From Chionoecetes opilio (lineage: Eukaryota; Arthropoda; Malacostraca; Decapoda; Majidae): a stretch of 64,000 nt of DNA. Under the pieces are notes generated by a model. That model was not told the DNA's origin. It made no database searches and saw nothing but the letters and a program-made list of their open reading frames with translations. The translations under genes were made by a program, and so were the position numbers. Positions 12,255-21,382 of this stretch are shown piece by piece. The stretch is taken from NCBI GenBank assembly GCA_016584305.1, contig JACEEZ010019024.1, positions 45,001 through 109,000 on the forward strand, read 5' to 3'. The stretch's first letter is position 1. Every line of letters starts with the position of its first letter.

Positions 12255-12287
12255 GTTTGTTGCTAATAGCTTGTTTTTGTTCCAGAC
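12255..12287 (+). promoter_or_regulatory. Candidate env splice acceptor
   Basis: TGCTAAT (branch-point-like, 12261-12267), then a T-rich tract and TCCAG ending at 12285, two bases before the env ATG at 12288. This fits a spliced subgenomic env mRNA. The usage is inferred. Confidence 0.6.
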
Positions 12288-13991
12288 ATGTTTGCCTTCA
12301 TATATCTCTTCACCATGAGCTCTACTCTGGCTCTGGACCCTTCACATCTCAAGCCTGGAGCCCTCGTTGCCCACTTGGGTCGAGTCTCCCTGGTGGAAGA
12401 TGTGTTGTGGGTTACGTACCCCCATACTGCTCTTCTGAGGATACCGAGCAGGTTGAGGGAGGTCACGGAGCAACTGCACACAGCTTTAATTCAATTGGAA
12501 AATAGTCTCCCACAGAAACCTATGTCCCTGGAGATCGAATTGGGTCGGGGGATCAAAAATTATCATAGAGTCCATTATTTTCCTCTCTTTCGTGCACGTC
12601 TGACTTACCTCAATGACACAATCAATCTTGCCCTAGACAACTACCACGGCCTTGATGTTTCTAACCGAGCTAAACGGGGATTCATTGATGGTATAGGTCA
12701 ACTGTCACGCATGATATTTGGAACGGCTATGAATGAGGATGTAGAAGAATTACGTAACAGGTTTAATCAGCTAGCTTCCATAGCATCAGCAAACAAGAAA
12801 GCCATACAGTTAAACTGCATGAATATCGCTAAACTTGAAATGCATGTGAATGATCTTGCCTTGTATGTTGATAAACTAACATTTACTATGAACAAGGTGC
12901 TAGCCAGTTTAAACACACATATTATTTCTATGGAAATGAATCAAATACTACCCATACTGGAGAACACAGCTAACTCTCTTTTGCATGCTAACTCAATGAT
13001 AATACAGAACATTGCAGACGCAGAGCGTGGAAGGGTGACTTCCTCTCTTTTCCCTGTCAAGGACTTTAACCATGCTTTAGATATTGGAGAAAAGGAATAT
13101 AAATTAAAACCCTTGTTTGACTCGCGCGGTATTCATCACTACTATCCCTTACTGGAGTCTGTGCTGACGTCAGACGCAATAGTCATTCATATACCTTTTC
13201 AATCATCGGACATATTTGAAGTTCATCAAATTGAACCGTTTCCTTTTGCAGTAAATGAAACATTAATGACTGTAAACTTGCCTCAATCGATTATTTTAAT
13301 ATCCAAAGACTTGCCGTTGTACGCGATTGGTCATTTATCTGATTTGCAAAAATGTAAGTCCGAGTATCTAAATTTATTTCATTGTCCAGCCTCACTCTTT
13401 GCCTTTCTGCCATTAACGGGTGGAGTTTGTGAAATTGTGCTAACCCAGAAAGATGCTTCTATGGCCCTGTCTTTGTGCCCTTATACTCACTTGGCACCTA
13501 AAGAAATATTTCATATATCATTTTTTAGTCATCACTATTTTTTTTTCATAAAACCTTTCTTTGTGTTTGTAGTATGCCCTGACGGCACTGAAAACAAGGA
13601 AGTGTCAGGTCACTTCGCGGTTCTTGTCGCCTGTCATGTGCGCTCCGTCAACCTGACACTATTCCCTTCTACATTCCACCATGGTTTTACTGGTAATTTT
13701 TCTAGTAATATTTTTCCCATTGATAGCTTGAAATATGTACATTTCTCTAAAATCAAGTATATTACTAACAGCCTTTCCGAGTTCACTTTTTCTAACTCAT
13801 CGGATTTAAAAGCTGCTGTACAGGATTCCCTACCAGTTTACTTAACTCCTTATGTACATTATCCCTCAATCATTATTCCTATTGTACTTTTTATTATTAT
13901 TGTGATTCCTCTGTGCTGTGTTGTCCAGAAAGCCCTCAATTTGTATAGGCACCTTAAAGGGAATATGGACAGCGAAGTCGTGACTCCATAG
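12288..13991 (+). CDS. env: ERV-1 Env, baculovirus-F-like fusion glycoprotein
   Basis: 567-residue envelope protein of the errantivirus Env / baculovirus F family, a membrane fusion protein. A short hydrophobic leader (residues ~1-16) fits a signal peptide. A furin-type site RAKR lies at 127-130, followed at once by a Gly-rich hydrophobic stretch typical of a fusion peptide, then a helical segment (~145-250). N-glycosylation motifs occur in the second half. A single membrane anchor at about 527-548 is followed by a ~20-residue cytoplasmic tail. The ATG at 12288 lies directly after a splice acceptor. The frame is fully open although pol upstream is broken. ERV-2 has a decayed homologue at 61.78-62.83 kb. 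Family call is confident; activity is not shown. Confidence 0.88.
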   Translation: MFAFIYLFTMSSTLALDPSHLKPGALVAHLGRVSLVEDVLWVTYPHTALLRIPSRLREVTEQLHTALIQLENSLPQKPMSLEIELGRGIKNYHRVHYFPLFRARLTYLNDTINLALDNYHGLDVSNRAKRGFIDGIGQLSRMIFGTAMNEDVEELRNRFNQLASIASANKKAIQLNCMNIAKLEMHVNDLALYVDKLTFTMNKVLASLNTHIISMEMNQILPILENTANSLLHANSMIIQNIADAERGRVTSSLFPVKDFNHALDIGEKEYKLKPLFDSRGIHHYYPLLESVLTSDAIVIHIPFQSSDIFEVHQIEPFPFAVNETLMTVNLPQSIILISKDLPLYAIGHLSDLQKCKSEYLNLFHCPASLFAFLPLTGGVCEIVLTQKDASMALSLCPYTHLAPKEIFHISFFSHHYFFFIKPFFVFVVCPDGTENKEVSGHFAVLVACHVRSVNLTLFPSTFHHGFTGNFSSNIFPIDSLKYVHFSKIKYITNSLSEFTFSNSSDLKAAVQDSLPVYLTPYVHYPSIIIPIVLFIIIVIPLCCVVQKALNLYRHLKGNMDSEVVTP

Positions 13992-14071
13992 TACACATAT
14001 AACATGGTTTGGTACATGTCTCTAGAGTCTAGCCCATCGCGAGGACGCGATATGGGTAGGTGACCGAGCGA

Positions 14072-14698
14072 TATTAGGATCCTGAATAGGTATAGATTAT
14101 ATGTATATAACTAATTTATCAATTAAGCTACAGGATGTGTGTCGCCTGTCTGTCTGAGGCAACAACATCTTTTGATGAGGTTATGTTGACGAAGTATCAC
14201 GCCATGGCCTGCATCAAGACAACCTGGTGTCTTGATGCAGCACGTAGACACCTCGACCTGGTTCCAGCCTACAAACACAAGCTGTGTGTATCATCTCAGC
14301 GCTCTGCCCAAGGATGATGACGCTGACACAGATGCAACAGGCCTGAGAGACATGAACACCGGAACCTGTTAGATTCCGGCCAAAACTCATATATGCTGCA
14401 ACTGGCCGGAGGGAAGACAGAAACCAACGGACGGAGTCACTGAGCTGTTCCGGCCATTCCCTTGGCCGTCGGAACATGTGACTTGTCACTCGCCCTCACA
14501 GTGTACAGATATATATATATCTATTGTAATTATTTGTTCTGGTACTTTGTAATAACAAAGCCTTATAGAACAACCGCTCGACCACTTTTATTAAACACTT
14601 CTGAGGCAATCATCCCCTACAGTGTCACCAACACTTGTAAGTATTCTTACTCGGGTTGACCCCAGTTACCTGTAATAACAATACAGATAAGGGTAACA
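14072..14698 (+). repeat. ERV-1 3' LTR
   Basis: 627 bp, homologous to 5553-6241. It lacks the 53-bp segment (junction at 14596/14597, with an AC microhomology) and has a shorter TA run. No good polypurine tract is seen just upstream; 14051-14071 is only mildly purine rich. The target duplication AGTT follows at 14699-14702. Confidence 0.95.
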
Positions 14699-14702
14699 AG
14701 TT

Positions 14703-15184
14703 TACACATTTGAATTAACTTCAGAAAACATGGTGATGTATAACAGGTAGAGTGATGAGCACTCTTGTATTAATCTTGTAAGAATCATGTGCTAACGAAG
14801 TCTGATTACCATGAAAGTATGAAATATGCATGAGGACAGGAAACTGTCACTCAGGTGAATAAAAAAATTTAGATTTGGTGTTTCTTTTTTAAAATTTTTA
14901 AAAATTTAGATTTGGTATTTCTCCACGGGAGTGAGAAACAAAATGTACACCAAATGTAAGTTTCCTTGGGAGTGGAATAGTAAACGCTTCCGAATGGAGG
15001 TAAATCTTATCAAGGTAATTGCAAAGGTAGCTGGTAAAGCAGTTCGAGCTGTAAAATGATAAGTTGGGCCATAGACCACTATATCTCTGGACTGTTTACG
15101 CGCCAGTGTTTTGAAATCGCCAGGCTGCATAGGGGCCCTACTGGTCCCATCTACATACACCGTCCTTGACTGTACCGAGAACGT
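14703..15184. other. Unassigned DNA, no gene seen
   Basis: 3' flank of ERV-1. A short duplication AAAAATTTAGATTTGGT-TTTCT occurs twice at about 14865-14925. No gene or element was recognised. Confidence 0.5.
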
Positions 15185-15840
15185 ATAAGTGTGGTTGGGG
15201 TGTGGCTAAGGTGTGGTGGTGGTGATGGGGTGTAATGGTGGTGGTGGGGTGTGGTGGTGGGGTGAAGGTGTGGTGGTGGGGGTGGGGTGTGGTAGTGGGG
15301 TGCGAGTGGCTGGGAGATGAGAGGAAATGATGTGGAATGGTTGTGGGTGGGGTGGGTGGCTATAGTGTGGTAGTTGGGTGGAGGATGAGGGTTATAGTGT
15401 GGTGGGGGGAGATATTGGGGTGTGGTTATAGTGTGGTGGGGGGAGATCTTGGGGTATGGTTATATGTGTGGTGGGGGGAGAGATTGGGGTGTGGTTATAG
15501 TGTGGTGGGGGGGGAGATTGGGGAGTGGTGATAGTGTGGTGGGGGGAAAGGAGGGGGGTGGTTATAGTGTGTTGGGGGAAAGGAGGGGGATAGAATATTG
15601 AGGAAATATAAGAGGTAGGTTTGGTTATGGTTGTGTTAGTGGTGGGAAATATTGGGGCGTGGTTATAGCGTGGTAGGGGGTAGAGGAAGGGGATGGAATA
15701 TTGTGGAAGGATAGAGAGAGGTGTGGTTATGGTTGGGGTTGTGGTAGTGGTGGGGGGATAGAAGGCTGGTGTTAGGAGTGGTGTGGAAGTGGGAGTTGTA
15801 ATGGGTTGTGGTGGAGTGTGGTTGTGCATGTGGTAGGGAG
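15185..15840. repeat. GT/GGGG-rich minisatellite region
   Basis: Strongly strand-asymmetric G/T-rich DNA. From ~15370 a 40-50 bp unit built on GTGGTTATAGTGTGGTGGGG plus a GGAGAT-TTGGG stretch repeats about eight times with variation. The long minus-strand open frame (15392-15829) is a Thr/Pro-rich artefact of the array. Confidence 0.85.
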
Positions 15841-15879
15841 TGATAGTTAAGGTGGCAGGTGTTGTGAGTGGGTTGTGAG

Positions 15880-16375
15880 GTATTTAAAGTTGGTTGTGAG
15901 TTGTTATGAGGTGTTGTTAGAGAGTTATAAGGTATTATTAATAATTATGAGGTGTTGTGAGTGGGTTGTGAGGGTGTTCTGAGTGCGTTATGAGGTGTTG
16001 TTAGAGAGTTATAACATATTATTAATAATCATGAGGTGTTGTTAGTGGGTTGTGAGGGTGTTGTGAGTGGGTTATGAAGTGTTGTTAGAGAGTTATAAGA
16101 TATTATTAATAATTATGAGGTGTTGTGAGTGGGTTGTGAGTGGGTTGTGAGGGTGTTGTGAGTGGGTTATGAGGTGTTGTTAGTGAGTTATAAGATATTA
16201 TTAATAATTATGAGGTGTTGTTAGTGGGTTGTGAGGGCGTTGTGAGTGGGTTATGAGGTGTTGTTAGAGTTATAAGATATTATTAATAATTATGAGGTGT
16301 TGTGAGTGGGTTGTTAGGGTGTTGTGAGTGGGTTATGAGGTGTTGTTAGAGAGTTATAAGATATTATAAATAAGA
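15880..16375. repeat. ~83-bp minisatellite, six units
   Basis: A tandem array whose phase marker GTTGTTAG recurs at spacings of about 84, 83, 96, 84 and 82 bp (TTAG at 15917, 16001, 16084, 16180, 16264, 16346). Each unit has an A/T part (ATATTATTAATAATTATGAG) and a G/T part (GTGAGTGGGTTGTGAGGGTG). The last unit breaks off near 16375. Confidence 0.88.
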
Positions 16376-16629
16376 TAAGTGGCCATTAACCACAGGCACA
16401 CACAAAACACTGACTGTGCATTCTCAAGAATGCAAGCAACAGGGAACAACACCATTATGTGCAGGTAAACATTATTTAGGAGGTGGTATCTGTCTGAACA
16501 ATCACAATAACAAAGATGTGTTGCTGAAAGAGGCAGACACACGTACATACACCTCCAACATGATTGCATGCTGATAATATATATGTTTCATCTTACACAT
16601 ACATATAGTCTCTATTATGTGCCATAACA
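16376..16629. other. Unassigned DNA between minisatellite and LINE
   Basis: No gene, repeat or element end was recognised here. Confidence 0.5.
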
Positions 16630-18275
16630 GGGCTGCAGCTGGACGGTCCTCGCCTCTCCTGAGCCAGGCATGTGGAATATCTCCGCATCTCCTGCAATAA
16701 GCGCCTGGACGTCATGAAGCGGATTCCTGGTGTCCGTTGGGGTGCAAACCGAGATATCCTCCTCCGGTACTACCTTGTCACCATCAGACCCAAACTTATG
16801 TACGGCAGTAGCATTTATGGGTCGGCAGCCCGTACTACATTGACCAAGCTGGATCCTCTTCAGAATGCCGCGCTTCGGATTCCCATGGGGGCCATGAAAT
16901 CTTCCTCGGTTCTCTCCTTACACGGCAGAAAGTGGCATCCTCCCCTTGTCCACCTACAAACGGGATATTTTATGCCAGCAATACCACCAACTCATGAGCC
17001 TGCCCCCATCTCACCCCCTTTCTGCTCTCTACGCTGACTCTGGTGTGGATCACTACACCCCAGTTGGGTCTCCGGGTGCCAGACAACCCCTTCTAGTTAG
17101 GGCCCTACAGGCTCTCACCATCTTCGGCCTACCACCACCACCATCACAACCCACCAGCCCATACTCTCCCCTCTCACCCTGGCTGGACACCTCCTCCATG
17201 TTTACCCTGCACCTTCCAGGCCTCCCCCCTCGATACTCTACCAGTATTATGGCGGCGACTCTGTTCAGGCAGATGGACAGGACGCTGTACCACCACCACA
17301 TAAAGCTCTTCACAGATGGCTCTCACTCCCCGTCATCCCCCTCCACGGCGGCAGCCATCTACGACCCTGCCACCTCCATCTGCAGGACATGGAGGCTCCC
17401 GCCGGAGACAGATGTCTTAACATTACAGTTCTACGCCCTCTACCAGGCCATCACACACCTCCACACCAGGCACATCAAGGGCAAGGCTGTGGTCTACACC
17501 GACTCCCTCTCCTCACTCCACCTCCTCTTCTCCCACCATCCACGATCATGCACGTCCCTCGTCCACATCATGCAGAGGGTCCTTCTCCACCTTACCATCG
17601 AGGGCTGGGAGATCGCCTTTCAGTGGGTTCCCTCCCACGCTGGTATCTCAGGCAACGAGGTTGCTGATTCTGCTGCCAAGTTGGCCTTAACAGAAGTAAA
17701 GCTCCAACCCCCTTCCCTCTGGCCGCTCTCCGCGGCCAAACGCCTCATCTCCCGGGTCTGCCGCTCCACCTGGAACAACACGCTCGGCGATGCCCTCCGC
17801 ATCACCTCCATGTGCCAATACCGCAGTGACTCTTCCCCCCAGCCGTGGATAAGAAAAAAGGCCCGCGTCCTCGATGTCACCCTCACCCGCGTCCGCCTGG
17901 GTCACACGGCACTCACGATTCACCTGCATCGCCTCCGTCTGTCCCTTGACCCCCACTGCACTTGGTGCATGAATGTTCCGGAGACTATTGAACACTTTCT
18001 GCTGCAAAGTCCGCGCTTCCACTCCCACCGTGTAGTGCTACAGTCTCAACTCCTCGCCCTGAACGTAACCACCTTTGACCTGCCTACCCTGCTGGCGGCG
18101 GCTGGCGTTCCCCCCTCCCGGCAACACGCCGTCATCCGCCTCACCTGTGCTTTCCTGTGGAAGACAGTTCAACTACCACGCCTGTGATATCATCATAGGA
18201 CATCATCAGGGCTCATAGTGTTTCCCAAGGGATCCTCGCAGCCCTAAAACAACAAAAACAACAACAACAAGTGGC
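16630..18275 (+). mobile_element. 5'-truncated I-like LINE with RNase H domain
   Basis: 3' half of a non-LTR retrotransposon of the RNase-H-bearing group (I/R1-like). 16672-16930 encodes the RT thumb-side region in frame 1. After a one-base break near 16925 the protein continues in frame 2 to TGA 18186-18188. RNase H motifs are FTDGS (~17312), YTDSLSSL (~17495) and WVPSHAGISGNEVADSAAK (~17620-17680). The catalytic Glu position reads Gln (LQFYAL, ~17425). A C-terminal C-X2-C...H zinc-binding region (HCTWC...ETIEHFLL) has its last expected Cys as Ser. The 3' UTR ends in an (AAC)n tail at about 18246-18271 rather than poly(A). Non-functional. Confidence 0.82.
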
Positions 18276-18305
18276 CTCAGTTTATTTTACTGAAAAAGGT
18301 TTACA

Positions 18306-20345
18306 TTTTTTTTTTTTTTTTTTTTTTTTTTACATCACAAGGAACTGGCCAAGGGCACAACAAAAATGGGTAACACAAAGCCCGCTTAGTTGCCAGTCCA
18401 TATAAAGAAGACAGTAAGAGAATAAAATACAAACAGAGGGGTAGGCCAATTTAGTTCGGGAGGTGTCTTGTTACTCTTCTTTTGAAAAGATTTAAGTCAT
18501 AGGCAAGTGGAAAAATTGAAACAGGAAGAGAGTTCCAGAGTTTACCAGTGAAAGGGATGAAAGAGTAAAGATACTGGTTAACTTTTGCATTAGGAAGATG
18601 GACAGAATAGGGATGAGAATGAGTAGAAGTCTTGTGCAGCGAGGCCGCGGGAGTGGAGGAGGCATGCAGTTAGCAAGTTTCAGAAGAGCAGTGAGCATGA
18701 AAAATAACGGTAGAAGAGAGCAAGAGAAGCAACATTGCGGCGGTGATTTAAAGATTGAAGACAGTCAGTCAGAGGAGAGGAGTTGATGAGACGAAAAGCT
18801 TTGACTCAACCCTGTTTAGGAGAGCTGTATGAGTGGATCCTCCCCAAACATGTGAAAAAATACTCCATACATGGGCGGATAAGGCCCCTGTAGAGAGCAA
18901 GCAATTGGGAGGGAGAAAAAAAAGGACGCAGACGCCACAGCACACCTAACTTCTTAGAAGCTGTTTTAGCAAGAGATGAGATGTGAGATTTCCAGTCAGA
19001 TTTTTAGTAAAGGGTAGTCCTAGAATGTTCATTGTAGAAGAAGGAGACAGTTGAGCGTCATTGAAGAAGAGGGGATAGTTATCTGCTAGGTTTTGTCGAG
19101 TAGATAGGTGAAGAAATTGGGTTTTTGAGGCATTGAACAAAACAAGGTTTGCTTTGCCCCAATCAGAAATTATAGAAAGATCAGAAGTAGGCGCTCGGTG
19201 GCATCTCTCCGTGAATCACTTAGTTCCTGTTGAGTTGGACGTCTAATAAACGACGTTGAAAAATGCAGGGTAGAATCATCAGCGTAGGAGTGGATAGGGC
19301 TTTGAGTTAGACTTAGAAAATCATTAATAAATAATAGAAAGAGAGTGGGTGATAGGACAGAACCCTGGGGAACACCACTATTGATAGATTTAGGAGAAGA
19401 ACAATGTCCGTCTACGGTAGCTGCAATAGAACGGTTTGAAAGGAAACTTAAAATGAAGGTACAGAGAGAAGGATAGAAACCGAATGAGGGTAGTTTGGAA
19501 ATTAAAGATTTGTGCAGACTCTATCAAAAGCTTTTGATATGTCAAGGGCAACAGCAAAAGTTTCACCGAAACCCCTAAAGGAGGATGACTAAGATTCAGT
19601 TAGGAAAGCTGGAAGATCGCCAGTAGATCGCTCTTTACGGGAACCGTACTGACGATCAGATAGAAGATTGTGAGCAGATAGATGCTTAAGAATCTTCTTA
19701 TTAAGTATAGATTCAAAAACTTTAGAAAGGCAGGAAGTCAAAGCTATAGGACGGTAGTTTGAAGGATTAGAACGGTCACCCTTCTTAGGAAGAGGTTTGG
19801 GTGTGAGCAACTTCCAGCAAGAAGGAAAGGTGGAAGTAGATAGACAAAGACGGAAAAGTTTGACCAGGCAAGGTGCAAGCACAGACGCACAGTTTTTGAG
19901 AACAATAGGAGGGACTCTGTCAGGACCGTAAGCCTTCCGAGGATCTAGGCCAGAAAGGGCAAAGAAAACATCATTCCGAAGGAACTTAATGACAGGCATA
20001 ATATAGTCAGAGGGGGGAGGAGAAGGAGGAACAAGCCCTTCATCAGCCAGAGTGGAATTTTTAGCAAATGTTTGAGCGAAGAGTTCAGCTTTAGAAGTAG
20101 ATGAGACAGCTGTGGAGCCATCTGGGTGAAGCATAGGAGGGAAAGATGAAGAAGAAAAATTGTTAGAGATGTTATTAGCTAGATGCCAGAAGTCACGAGA
20201 GGAATTGATTCAGAAAGATTTGACATTTTCTATGAATGAAAGAGTTTTTGGTAAGTTGAAGTAAAGATTTGGCATGATGCGGGGAGAATTATATAGGGCA
20301 TGCATGAGTTTCAGGAGATGGATGCTTACGGATGGATGCTTACGA
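18306..20345 (-). mobile_element. LINE-A copy, 5'-truncated, with poly(A)
   Basis: The longest continuous LINE-A copy here: 2.0 kb on the minus strand, with its poly(A) seen as T26 at 18306-18331. It carries the 3' UTR, the C-terminal region and most of the RT domain, and ends near 20345 in the linker upstream of RT. A 14-bp tandem duplication (GGATGGATGCTTAC) sits at the truncation edge. It is the family reference for the copies at 2.0, 4.3, 24.7-29.1 and 62.9 kb. Confidence 0.9.
18500..20134 (-). pseudogene. LINE-A reverse transcriptase (broken)
   Basis: RT of Jockey/CR1 type. The N-terminal palm is open at 19589-20134, with SGLDPRKAYGPD, PKKGDRSNPSNYRPIALTS and LSDRQYG...RSTGDLPAFL. A break follows near 19590, then SGVPQGSVLSP-like text (~19340-19370), the catalytic YADD (~19275-19286) and FNASKTQFLHLSTRQN (~19080-19140). 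At least three frame changes separate these blocks, so no functional protein is made. No endonuclease domain is present because the copy is 5' truncated. Confidence 0.88.
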
Positions 20346-21382
20346 TATGCAACTGAAGCAAAGCGGCTCATTGTATGATGAGATTATAGAACATTTTGCA
20401 TCTCAAAACGAAATAAGAAATTCACGAAGGTTAATACAAAAAATAGGCTGACCTACAATTGAATTATAGTAAGTGAAAAAATCTGGTGCCAACGTTTTTT
20501 TTTATGCGTACGATAAAATTACCTCTTATATTGCAATTACATAATTTATTATTTTGCTATTTACATAGTTTTTAGAATATTAGGATTTCAAGTGAATTAT
20601 GCATGACGTCATTTTATGATGTGCAATCTTTTCAGGTAAATAAAGAGCCCAAAAGTTGTATAAATACTTTAGGTAATACATATGCCAGATTAATAGGTCA
20701 GCCCGGAAGCAAAGCGCACACCCTGTAACAGGAACCACCATACGCCACTGCTGTATATCACAATTGGTAAATTTTGACTTTGGCAAGTGACTTGTTTCTG
20801 TCTTCCAACCAAAAACCACAGTGCTCCACCAGGTTTCCAAGATTGTTTTCCATTGGAAGAAAAAAATCTTAATTATTTTTTTCTACAGGAATTGAGAGGG
20901 AAAATGGTGGCGTCACATTCCATGGAGGTGGCAACAATCACAGTCTTGTAATATTCATATTAACATATATTACATATTAATTAGCTTATTGAACCATAAT
21001 ACCTTATTGAATATGTATGCCATGATTTGCCTTATTGCACCAGTCAGCTGTTATTTTATTTCCCTGTCCTTTATGTAAATCAAAGTGTAAGGATTGAAAA
21101 AATATGAACGTAAAGTATTTCAAAACCAAACTTTAATATCGGAAGTCATATAATAATTAATGCATTGTAAATAACAGGAAGAATATACCATCAGCATATG
21201 TTAGTATGGTAGAGCCTCCAAGGCATTCAGTACTTTAAGACAAATTAAGTTCATAACTATTTATAAAACTATACCACACAATTAGGTTAGGCATTAAAAC
21301 ATAAGGTACCTGTATTACTCATGGACAGTGGCTATAAATTTTATTATAAATTTCAACCAGCTTAAAATTCCTTCTTTGATAA
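20346..21382. other. Unassigned DNA, no gene seen
   Basis: AT-rich; no supported frame, terminal repeat or tandem array was found. It ends where the inverted-repeat element begins. Confidence 0.5.

Larger units (their letters stand above)
5549..14702 (+). mobile_element. ERV-1: full-length errantivirus-like Gypsy element with env
   Basis: A complete LTR retrotransposon of gypsy/errantivirus type in the order LTR - primer site - gag - protease/RT/RNase H/integrase - env - LTR. It is bounded by a 4-bp target duplication AGTT at 5549-5552 and 14699-14702, which fixes both ends. The LTRs differ by roughly nine substitutions plus three indels, so the insertion is fairly young. gag (7075-8469) and env (12288-13991) are open. 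pol carries frame breaks near 9260 and 12000 and stops at 9558-9560 and 9639-9641. It cannot make a normal polymerase as written, although some breaks could be assembly errors. A decayed relative (ERV-2) is at 58.2-62.8 kb. Confidence 0.93.

Noticed and set aside
12191..12505. 104-codon frame overlapping the env start
   Set aside because: Different frame from env, spans the likely splice acceptor, and has no domain; a shadow of env.
15392..15829. 145-codon minus-strand Thr/Pro frame
   Set aside because: Antisense of the G/T-rich minisatellite.
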